Below are positions 1-6,724 of a DNA stretch of 48,086 nucleotides, one piece after another. Positions within the stretch are counted from its first letter, which is position 1. Each line of letters starts with the position of its first letter. Under the pieces are notes generated by a model that was not told the DNA's origin, did not search any database, and was given only the letters and a program-made list of their open reading frames with translations. The stretch is from a bacterium (lineage in GTDB: Bacteria; Patescibacteriota; Minisyncoccia; Phycocordibacterales; CAIZLB01), in assembly GCA_027490575.1 (NCBI GenBank), contig JAIXXV010000028.1, positions 1 to 48,086 of the forward strand. The letters are read 5' to 3'. The position numbers and the translations under genes are program-made.

Positions 1-80
1 CAGGTAGCAGGTAGCAGGTAGCAGGTAGCAGGTAGCAGGTAGCAGGTAGCAGGTAGCAGGTAGCAGGTAGCAGGTAGCAG
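1..80. repeat. Heptanucleotide tandem repeat (CAGGTAG)n
   Basis: Eleven and a half perfect copies of the 7-base unit CAGGTAG run from the window edge, so the array may continue outside. The unit resembles the degenerate words found after the CAP gene stop codon and at other stop codons in the window (CAGGTA, TAGCAG). The array has no spacers and is not a CRISPR. Confidence 0.97.
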
Positions 81-120
81 AAATTTTGCGCGACTTGATA
101 TTTTGTCAAGTGCTAAAATT

Positions 121-198
121 CCTAATTCTTAATTTGTCCCCTGCCCATAACTGCTCTCTGTCATCTGATAACTGTCAACTGTTATCTGGTACCTGCTA
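121..198. repeat. Stop-codon-anchored degenerate repeat after CAP gene
   Basis: Read on the minus strand, the CAP gene ends AGT TAG and is followed at once by CAGGTACCAGATAACAG and more words of the form CAG-TTA with a period of 7-8 nt, then AATTAAGAATTAGG. The stop codon is itself part of the first repeat word. The same pattern follows six other genes in the window. Confidence 0.75.
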
Positions 199-1230
199 AC
201 TGACCAACCCTGCGCACTCATTAAACTTTCTTACACTTACATTGTATAGGTCAATACTCTTCTTCAAGTCTTCAACTTTAGTATTATAATCAACGACAAG
301 GGTATTGTACTCGCTAGCTGCATTTGTATAAGCTTCTCCTGTAAGAGTGTCTATCTCTGCTTTTTTAGAACTTATTGATTTTTCAAGTATGGCAATATCT
401 TCTTTGAGATTTTCTATGTGATTTTTTGTTTTAATATTTGGAGAGTCACAAGAGTCCAAAGGCTTCCCGAATTGTTGGACTATAATCCATTGTTTTCTAC
501 CTTGGTATGTACCTTGTCCGACAGCAACTCCTATGTCGAGAAATCTCTTGTCGAGTATATTTTTCTTGTGTCCTGGACTTGCCATCCACGCAGCGACCAC
601 TTGATCGTCACCGGCAAAAACACCTAGAGCTAGATTTTCTCCAACCACTATATATTCGTATCCTGCTTTAGATGCTCCGTCAGCGACACCTTCACCACTA
701 GGTGATATGTGTTGAAAATACTGATTCTTAAACATGTCTTGGAGTTTTGATTCTGCAGATTTTTTAAGGTTAGGATCAACAGCTAAAAATCCTAGGCCCG
801 CATTAGTTCTTTCTATATTTGTATAATACACGATACCTTGGATAGTGAGGCTTTCCTCTTGCTGATTTGAAGTTACAGGGCTCATGCTTCCATCAGGTAC
901 TTGTATTGTATTTTTATCTATAGGCTTAGTGTTGTTTTGAATCTGATCAATAGCAGTACCGCTTTCTGTATTTGATTTAGTCGTATTTGAAGTGTCTAGC
1001 AAAGGTGCTGACGAACTACCACCTATAGTTGGAATATAGTTAGTAGGAAGTCCATTGAAAAGTGTCGTAGAAGTGGCATTAAGTATATCTTTAAAAATAG
1101 CCTTAAATGAATCAGAATATGAAGACTCTAAGTTTGAAAATTTGGCAGGTATACCTTGTATGGGCTCTCTAAAATAGAAAAGGGTGCCAAAAAAGACTAA
1201 CAATATGATTATGTAACGGGTTAGAAACAT
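196..1230 (-). CDS. Membrane-anchored CAP/SCP (PR-1-like) domain protein
   Basis: The protein has 344 residues. An N-terminal hydrophobic segment (about 5-21) suggests a signal anchor, so it likely faces outward. A Ser/Thr/Asn-rich linker follows to about 125. The CAP domain spans about 132-255 and shows YYTNIERTNAGL, HISPSGEG with the conserved His, GENLA and WMASPGHKKNIL, all family signatures. The C-terminal part (about 265-335) is charged and heptad-like, probably a coiled coil. Bacterial CAP proteins are secreted or surface proteins of mostly unknown activity, so the function is left open. The ATG is supported by a TATAAT box 7 nt upstream and there is no Shine-Dalgarno sequence. The stop codon lies in a repeat. 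Confidence 0.9.
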   Translation of the reverse strand: MFLTRYIIILLVFFGTLFYFREPIQGIPAKFSNLESSYSDSFKAIFKDILNATSTTLFNGLPTNYIPTIGGSSSAPLLDTSNTTKSNTESGTAIDQIQNNTKPIDKNTIQVPDGSMSPVTSNQQEESLTIQGIVYYTNIERTNAGLGFLAVDPNLKKSAESKLQDMFKNQYFQHISPSGEGVADGASKAGYEYIVVGENLALGVFAGDDQVVAAWMASPGHKKNILDKRFLDIGVAVGQGTYQGRKQWIIVQQFGKPLDSCDSPNIKTKNHIENLKEDIAILEKSISSKKAEIDTLTGEAYTNAASEYNTLVVDYNTKVEDLKKSIDLYNVSVRKFNECAGLVS

Positions 1231-1237
1231 TTCGATA

Positions 1238-1243
1238 ATTATA
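1238..1243 (-). promoter_or_regulatory. -10 box of CAP gene (near-leaderless)
   Basis: On the minus strand a perfect TATAAT is followed by 7 nt and then the ATG at 1230, so transcription should start at or next to the start codon. Confidence 0.6.
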
Positions 1244-1292
1244 TCATGTTTTATTTACCTTGATATCGAGGATCATGTTGGCGTTTGGGCCT

Positions 1293-2219
1293 TTATATCA
1301 AGGCCTCGTGTGCTAGTTCCAATACAGCTTCTTTGGTCTTAGCGACCACCAAAAACCCGCTATTGTGACAGAACACAGCACCTTTGACACCCGTGACTTT
1401 TTCAAGCTCTCCATCCCTCTTACCTCTCCAGCTTTCTGGAAATGATTTTCGTGAATCATAAGTACTAGAATGTAACTTTATCGTCTTGGCAGACCACCCA
1501 CCTCTCAAATCTTTGTATACGTAAAACAATACTTGAGGATAATCTTCAAAGTCGTATGGGATAAATTTATCAGATACAAATATCTCGGGTTTTGTTTGCT
1601 TTTTAAATATCTTTTGTATTTCCTTTTTGGCAAGCATTTTTGATTTACCTTTTTCGATGTATAGAGTTATGACTCTCTCAGCAAAAGGTAAAAGTTTTTT
1701 AAATGATTTATCAAAATCTTGTTTATCTTTCGATTTATTTTTTTCAAGTATACATTCGGCATCAATATAATCTATCAGTTGCACAGGGTGCGCCTCTGGG
1801 TTTTTTATATCATACAAAGTAACACCATTGTCACTTGCATCAAGTGGTGCCACTAGGTGCTTATCAACATAATCAGAAACATCAATAGAACCGCAAATCT
1901 TCTTGCCATATTTTTTCCATATAAGTCCAAATGATGCATACGGTATCTTGGTATCCCTCTCTCCCGCCCCACCGATCTGATGATGATCATATCTCTCTTT
2001 TTTTTCATCGTGCACAGAACCGACATCTAAAAGTATGTCGGCTTTATCCCAGACCTTTTTATCTAGCGACCTCTTGATTGTAAAAGGCTGTGACTTACTT
2101 TTAAAATAGATAGACAAAGCTGCTACGCCGAACAAGTCATCTGGATGATAATTTGCACCATGAGTTACAATGGTTATCTTTTTATTCTTTTGCATAGTCT
2201 TGTGCGTAATCTTCTTCAT
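1293..2219 (-). CDS. MYG1/GAMM1-family (UPF0160) DHH-type hydrolase
   Basis: The track ORF has 308 residues. The N-terminal THGANYHPDD, the DVGSVHDEKKERYDHHQ segment and the following PYASFGLIWKKYG match the MYG1 (UPF0160) family, a branch of the DHH phosphoesterase superfamily; the Asp and His residues are the expected metal ligands. Eukaryotic MYG1 is reported as a 3'-5' RNA exonuclease; the bacterial role is not established. The gene overlaps the upstream permease: the track start overlaps by 38 nt, while the internal Met9 (2195) overlaps by only 14 nt and leaves THGA near the N terminus, so 2195 is an equally good start. The overlap implies cotranscription. Confidence 0.85.
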   Translation of the reverse strand: MKKITHKTMQKNKKITIVTHGANYHPDDLFGVAALSIYFKSKSQPFTIKRSLDKKVWDKADILLDVGSVHDEKKERYDHHQIGGAGERDTKIPYASFGLIWKKYGKKICGSIDVSDYVDKHLVAPLDASDNGVTLYDIKNPEAHPVQLIDYIDAECILEKNKSKDKQDFDKSFKKLLPFAERVITLYIEKGKSKMLAKKEIQKIFKKQTKPEIFVSDKFIPYDFEDYPQVLFYVYKDLRGGWSAKTIKLHSSTYDSRKSFPESWRGKRDGELEKVTGVKGAVFCHNSGFLVVAKTKEAVLELAHEALI

Positions 2220-3315
2220 ACAATCTCATAAGTGCAAAGAGTATACTTATGACAAGTGGACCGAGGATAAATCCTTCAGGGCCGAAGAATTGAAGTCCTC
2301 CTAGAATAGAGAATAGTATGATTAAAGGATGAATATTTATACCCTTATTGATAACATAAGGCGCAATAAAGTTGTCTACAAGACCTACAAATACTGCTGA
2401 CCATATAAGCTGACCGACCCATGCAAAACCACCAAAACCATTTGCATAGAAATACAAGTAAATGATAATAGGGGTTGATACTATACCTGTACCTAGACCT
2501 GGTATAAGTGCCGCGAGACCAGCGACAGTACCCCAGAGAACAGCGTTAGGGACTCCAAAGATCATAAACCCAATACTACTCAATATACCTTGAGCAAGCG
2601 CCACTATAAGCGACCCGAACATCACGGAACGCACGGAAGATACTACGGCTTTTTCTATCTTATCTTCTTTGCTTTCTGAAAAAGGGCTAATGAGTTTTAT
2701 ATCCCTCCTAAAAGACGATCCGTCTCTTATGAAGTAAAACAGTGCTATCAAGAACAATACAAATTTGACAGTGATATCTATGGTACCCGTTACAACTCCT
2801 CCCAATCTATCTGTAACCCAAGATGAAAATGCTACCAAATATTTTTTAGTATCAAGTTTGAAGTCAGGAACAAATCGCTGGATTATTGATTCTACCCTCT
2901 TTGTAGCTTTGTCTGTTGTATTTGTAATAGCTGAGTTAGATACAATGTTATTGTTTTCATCTACATCATAAGCATTTTGGATTTCTTGAGCGTTAATATC
3001 AGAGCTTTCTAATACCACAGGTGGAGCAAGTTTTAGATACAACGCTTGAGACTCCCTTACTATCTGATTAGTCAATAAATAAACTGGCAGACCAATCATT
3101 ACAAGTAAGCCTAATATAGTAACTATCGAAGAAAGAGATGGACTCTTAACGTATTTAAGTATATATCTATATAAAGGATGTACTAGTATTGCGATTATAC
3201 CTGCCAAAGTAAGTACCGTCAGAAGTGGCATGAACATAAGCGCAGTGAGAACTAAAACCAGGACCAATAATGTGACATAAAATGCCGATTGATATTTTGA
3301 TGTATAACTTGTCAT
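2182..3315 (-). CDS. AI-2E transporter (PerM/YdiK) family permease
   Basis: The 377-residue protein has about seven to eight hydrophobic segments: a pair at about 12-55, one at 62-85, then a soluble loop at about 90-165 and a membrane-rich C-terminal half. GLAALIPGLGTGIVSTP and the final FILGPLVISILFALMRLY are typical of the AI-2E/PerM family (PF01594). Members include TqsA-type exporters and Na+/H+ antiporters, so the substrate cannot be named. It starts with ATG 8 nt after a TATAAT box and heads a two-gene unit with the MYG1-like gene. Confidence 0.88.
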   Translation of the reverse strand: MTSYTSKYQSAFYVTLLVLVLVLTALMFMPLLTVLTLAGIIAILVHPLYRYILKYVKSPSLSSIVTILGLLVMIGLPVYLLTNQIVRESQALYLKLAPPVVLESSDINAQEIQNAYDVDENNNIVSNSAITNTTDKATKRVESIIQRFVPDFKLDTKKYLVAFSSWVTDRLGGVVTGTIDITVKFVLFLIALFYFIRDGSSFRRDIKLISPFSESKEDKIEKAVVSSVRSVMFGSLIVALAQGILSSIGFMIFGVPNAVLWGTVAGLAALIPGLGTGIVSTPIIIYLYFYANGFGGFAWVGQLIWSAVFVGLVDNFIAPYVINKGINIHPLIILFSILGGLQFFGPEGFILGPLVISILFALMRLYEEDYAQDYAKE

Positions 3316-3323
3316 ATGGCAGT

Positions 3324-3329
3324 ATTATA
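3324..3329 (-). promoter_or_regulatory. -10 box of PerM-like gene (leaderless)
   Basis: TATAAT on the minus strand is followed by 8 nt and the ATG at 3315, which places the expected transcription start on the start codon. Confidence 0.65.
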
Positions 3330-3392
3330 CCACTTCTTACTTATCACGTCCTGCAACTTAAACCACCTCTTAAAGATTGGCACCGATAGATT

Positions 3393-6089
3393 TTACTTGC
3401 CGTGACACTTTTTAAACTTCTTTCCGCTTCCGCAAGGACACAGGTCGTTTCTACCCACACCATCGTATTGACCCTTTGCTTCTACGTCTATAATCCTAGC
3501 TCCTAGACCTCCTACACTCACTGCACTAGAGGCATCATCCATGTTTCCAGATATATAGTCATCAGCATCAGGTCTTAATTCTACAACTGGCATATTTTGT
3601 ACCGTACCCACTTCTCCTTGAACCTGTGAAAGTATGCGAATGATCTCTTGGTCAACTGATTGCTCCATATCTTTAAACATTCTAAGGCTCTCTCTCTTGT
3701 ACTCTACAAGTGGATCTCTTTGGCCATAAGCGCGCAGGTTTACACTAGAGCGAAGGTTATCCATCATCTCTAAGTGATCAATCCAATATATATCTATAGT
3801 CTGCAACATAACACCTCTAGCGGTTCTCAAGAACGCGGTAATCATGCCGAACTCAGGATCTTTAGACTCACCCATGCTTTCAGCTGTAGCATTTAATCTT
3901 GCCATGTTTAATTCTACTGCTTGCTTTTCTTCATCAGTAGCCTTTTCAAGTATTTGTTCAAGTATTGATTTTATATCAAGTGGTTTTCCTACTAGGATAT
4001 CTCTTCTTCTGCCATAGACTTTTAGTCTTTGCTGGTTGAGTACATCATCATACTCTAGTACGTGCTTTCTAGAGTCAAAATGCATACCTTCTATCTTTGT
4101 CTGTGCACTTTCAAGTGATCTACTGATAAAGCTATGTGTGATAGGCTCTTCTTCAGGAATATTCATCCTAGACATAAACTTTTTGATAGTATCATTCGCA
4201 AAAATACGCATCAGGTCATCATCAAATGATACATAGAACTGTGTCTCACCCGGATCACCTTGTCTACCAGATCTACCTCTTAGCTGATTGTCTATACGTC
4301 TCGCTTCGTGTCTTTCTGTACCTATAACATATAAACCACCGAGTACTTTGACTTCTTCGGCGCGTCGCTGTGCCTCTTCTGGTGTTACATCTAGACTTGG
4401 CGCACCTCCGAGCTTGATATCAACTCCTCTACCTGCCATGTTTGTGGCAATGGTAACAGCTCCTTTTTTACCAGCCTGCGCAACTATCTCACCTTCTTTT
4501 TCAGCAAACTCAGGCTTAGCGTTTAGTAATGTGTGAGGGATACCAGCCTTTTTTAGATAATCAGATAGAAGCTGGTTTTTTTCGATTGACACAGTACCAA
4601 CTAGTACAGGTTGACCATTTTGGTTTAACTCTTTTATCTTATCAGTTATAGCCATGAGCTTTCCTTTTTCTGATTGGAATATGAAATCATGCTTATCGAT
4701 ACGAGAAACCTGTCTATGTGTAGGTACTTCTATAACATCAAGTCCATAAACCTTTAGAAACTCTTCGGCACTAGTCATACCTGTACCTGTCATACCTGAC
4801 AGCTTTGGATACATTCTGAAGTAGTTTTGGAATGTGATAGATGCAAATGTTCTAGATTCTTTTTGTATAGGAACTCTCTCTTTTGCTTCTATCGCTTGGT
4901 GAACACCTTCAGACCATCTCCTACCAGGTTGCAAACGTCCTGTAGATGGATCTACGATGATAACCTCATTGTCTTTGACAATATACTCTACATCATTGTT
5001 ATAAAGCGCCTTGGCTCTCACAGCTGTCTCTAGGTGGTGTACATACTTTATACCTCCTTCTGTGTAAATGTTTGAAACTCCAAGTATTTGCTCCGCCTTA
5101 TCTATACCAGCATCAGTCAACATGATACTTCTGAACTTTTCATCTACTGTATAGTGAACATCTTTGTCTAATTGCTTTGCAATATCAGCGAAAGTGACAT
5201 ACAACTGCTCAGAATCAGATGTCGGTGAAGAGATGATAAGAGGAGTACGAGACTCATCTATAAGAATAGAGTCGACTTCATCTACAATAGCAAAGTTGAA
5301 AGGTCTTTGTCTCAGTGAAGTAGCAGACTGCTCAATATTGTCATAAAGATAATCAAAACCGAACTGGTTGTTTGTACCATAAGTAATATCAGACGCATAT
5401 GCCTCAGTACGAGTACAAGGTTTTAAAAACTCATATCCAACTTTGTAAGAACCCATCATATCTTCTGCTTCGTCAGCTTTTTTCAACTCATCAGTATCAG
5501 GGATCGAGTCAGAGTTTGATCCACCCATAACTTCGTCTTTAGATATAGTTTCAGAAATACTGGCTGGTTCTACATCTTTTGCACCTTCATGTTTTATATC
5601 AAAAAGAAAAGATTCATTGTAGTTGATGATACCTACACTCATATCTAGTGCTTCAAAGATTTGACCCATCCATGCTGCATCTCTTCTAGCAAGATAATCA
5701 TTGACTGTTACAAGATGAACTCCTTTTCCAGACAAGGCGTTTAGATAGGTTGCTAATGTGGCCATCAAAGTTTTACCCTCACCTGTTTTCATCTCCGCTA
5801 TATTTCCGTAGTGAAGTATCATACCTCCAACTAGCTGTACATCGTAGTGCCTTTGTCCCAATGTTCGACGTGAAGCCTCACGCACAACAGCAAAAGCTTC
5901 AGGTAGAAGTTGATCCAGAGTCTCACCAGATGATAGCCTGTCTTTAAACTCGGCAGTTTTAGATTTTAGTTCAAGATCACTAAGTGCCTTTACGCCATCT
6001 TCTAGGCCGTTTATAACCTCGACAATCTTCATATACCGCTTTACTTCACGGACAGAATGGGACGGAAACAGTTTTTGTATAATATTCAT
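3393..6089 (-). CDS. secA: Protein translocase motor ATPase SecA
   Basis: SecA is the ATPase that pushes preproteins through SecYEG. The 898-residue protein shows Walker A GEGKT (103-107), the DEVDSILIDESRTP Walker B segment, GTVSIEKNQLLSDYL, the NMAGRGVDIKLGG and HEARRIDNQLRGRSGRQGD helicase motifs, and a C-terminal SEC-C zinc motif CPCGSGKKFKKCHGK. An acidic, Ser-rich stretch at about 158-222 replaces the roughly 13-residue segment seen in E. coli between VGI and EAYA.DITYGTNN, so NBD1 carries an insertion of about 55-60 residues. The ATG has an extended -10 (TGCTAAAAT) 10 nt upstream. secD and secF are elsewhere in this window. Confidence 0.98.
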   Translation of the reverse strand: MNIIQKLFPSHSVREVKRYMKIVEVINGLEDGVKALSDLELKSKTAEFKDRLSSGETLDQLLPEAFAVVREASRRTLGQRHYDVQLVGGMILHYGNIAEMKTGEGKTLMATLATYLNALSGKGVHLVTVNDYLARRDAAWMGQIFEALDMSVGIINYNESFLFDIKHEGAKDVEPASISETISKDEVMGGSNSDSIPDTDELKKADEAEDMMGSYKVGYEFLKPCTRTEAYASDITYGTNNQFGFDYLYDNIEQSATSLRQRPFNFAIVDEVDSILIDESRTPLIISSPTSDSEQLYVTFADIAKQLDKDVHYTVDEKFRSIMLTDAGIDKAEQILGVSNIYTEGGIKYVHHLETAVRAKALYNNDVEYIVKDNEVIIVDPSTGRLQPGRRWSEGVHQAIEAKERVPIQKESRTFASITFQNYFRMYPKLSGMTGTGMTSAEEFLKVYGLDVIEVPTHRQVSRIDKHDFIFQSEKGKLMAITDKIKELNQNGQPVLVGTVSIEKNQLLSDYLKKAGIPHTLLNAKPEFAEKEGEIVAQAGKKGAVTIATNMAGRGVDIKLGGAPSLDVTPEEAQRRAEEVKVLGGLYVIGTERHEARRIDNQLRGRSGRQGDPGETQFYVSFDDDLMRIFANDTIKKFMSRMNIPEEEPITHSFISRSLESAQTKIEGMHFDSRKHVLEYDDVLNQQRLKVYGRRRDILVGKPLDIKSILEQILEKATDEEKQAVELNMARLNATAESMGESKDPEFGMITAFLRTARGVMLQTIDIYWIDHLEMMDNLRSSVNLRAYGQRDPLVEYKRESLRMFKDMEQSVDQEIIRILSQVQGEVGTVQNMPVVELRPDADDYISGNMDDASSAVSVGGLGARIIDVEAKGQYDGVGRNDLCPCGSGKKFKKCHGK

Positions 6090-6099
6090 AAGTTAGGTG

Positions 6100-6108
6100 A
6101 TTTTAGCA
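6100..6108 (-). promoter_or_regulatory. Extended -10 box of secA
   Basis: TGCTAAAAT on the minus strand is followed by 10 nt and the secA ATG. It lies downstream of the terminator of the small Lys/Ala gene, which suggests independent transcription of secA. Confidence 0.5.
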
Positions 6109-6198
6109 TATTTTCAGGTAAAATGCATGATTATTTAGGCCCTATTTTAAAGGGTTATAATCGACTATTTTTAAGTCTCTTTTTAAACAAAAGTAAGC

Positions 6199-6232
6199 AA
6201 AACAAAAACCACCTTTCGGTGGATTTTGTTTT
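6199..6232 (-). terminator. Terminator after the Lys/Ala-rich gene
   Basis: CCACC-TTTC-GGTGG is flanked by AAAACAAAAA and ATTTTGTTTT, giving a 15-bp stem with one mismatch and U-runs on both strands. It lies 19 nt after the stop of the 31-residue ORF and could work in both directions. Confidence 0.7.
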
Positions 6233-6251
6233 GTATAGAAATCAGCAGAGA

Positions 6252-6347
6252 TTATTTTCTCTTAGCTACTTTTTTCTTTGCAACCTTCTTTGCAACTTTT
6301 TTCTTAGCAACTTTCTTTGCTGCCTTCTTTGCTTTTTTTACTGCCAT
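6252..6347 (-). CDS. 31-residue Lys/Ala-rich histone H1-like peptide
   Basis: This ORF is too short for the track. The translation begins MAVKKAKKAAKKVAKKK and goes on with KVAKK repeats to end in KRK: 31 residues made almost only of Lys, Ala and Val. It resembles the C-terminal tail of histone H1 and bacterial H1-like (AlgP/HC1-type) DNA-binding proteins, so DNA or RNA binding is a reasonable guess. It has its own strong terminator 19 nt downstream, which supports a real transcript. No Shine-Dalgarno sequence or close -10 box is visible, and its promoter is probably in the A/T tract upstream. It could also be a sequencing or repeat artefact of low complexity, but the ATG-to-stop frame is clean. 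Confidence 0.65.
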   Translation of the reverse strand: MAVKKAKKAAKKVAKKKVAKKVAKKKVAKRK

Positions 6348-6459
6348 GTTGGTGGTTTAAAGTTAAGGAACAATTATTTGTAATCATTCATGATGCACGA
6401 CTCTCGCATCTGAATCATGTACTAATTATCTTTCACAATTGAATTAGTAGCAATATTTT

Positions 6460-6610
6460 TTTTAATAATCTTGTGGATAACTTTTTATTTTTAAAAAAAT
6501 TATTTTTAAAATTTTTTTAAAATATTTTATTTATTTTTATTTTTCGTAAGTTTTATTTTTTATTTTGATAATACTTTGATTTTAATTTTATTAATTAAAG
6601 AATTTATAAT
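6460..6610. other. A/T-only tract with one consensus DnaA box
   Basis: From about 6481 to 6600 the sequence is nearly all A and T. At its edge (6472-6480) the minus strand reads TTATCCACA, a perfect consensus DnaA box. Only one such box is seen, so this is at best a weak origin-like site; it may simply be an upstream promoter region for the Lys/Ala gene. Confidence 0.35.
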
Positions 6611-6637
6611 CTGCTCATATCGATATACAACAAAAAA

Positions 6638-6661
6638 AACACCGGATTGTGATCTGGTGTT
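6638..6661 (-). terminator. Terminator of the O-antigen polymerase gene
   Basis: AACACC-G-GAT pairs with ATC-T-GGTGTT around a short loop. On the minus strand the stem is followed by a run of eight T, fitting a terminator for the 6722-9007 gene. Confidence 0.75.
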
Positions 6662-6663
6662 TT

Positions 6664-6724
6664 CTTAACTGCTAACTGTTAGTTGTTTCCTGCTTTTTCC
6701 TTGACCTTCAATTGCTAATTGTTA
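6664..6724. repeat. Stop-codon-anchored repeat after the polymerase gene
   Basis: On the minus strand the gene ends AGC AAT TAA and continues CAATTAGCAATTG, then later CAACTAACAGTTAGCAGTTAAG. The last two residues (Ser-Asn) and the stop codon are part of the repeat word. Confidence 0.7.

Noticed and set aside
1-80. CRISPR array
   Set aside because: The unit is 7 nt with no spacers and there are no cas genes.
6057-6383. 108-residue plus-strand ORF upstream of secA
   Set aside because: It is the antisense of the Lys/Ala peptide gene and its terminator, giving a Leu/Phe/Cys-rich artefact.
6374-6418. A 14-codon upstream ORF (MIQMRESC...) before the Lys/Ala gene
   Set aside because: Too short and without an initiation signal; could be chance.
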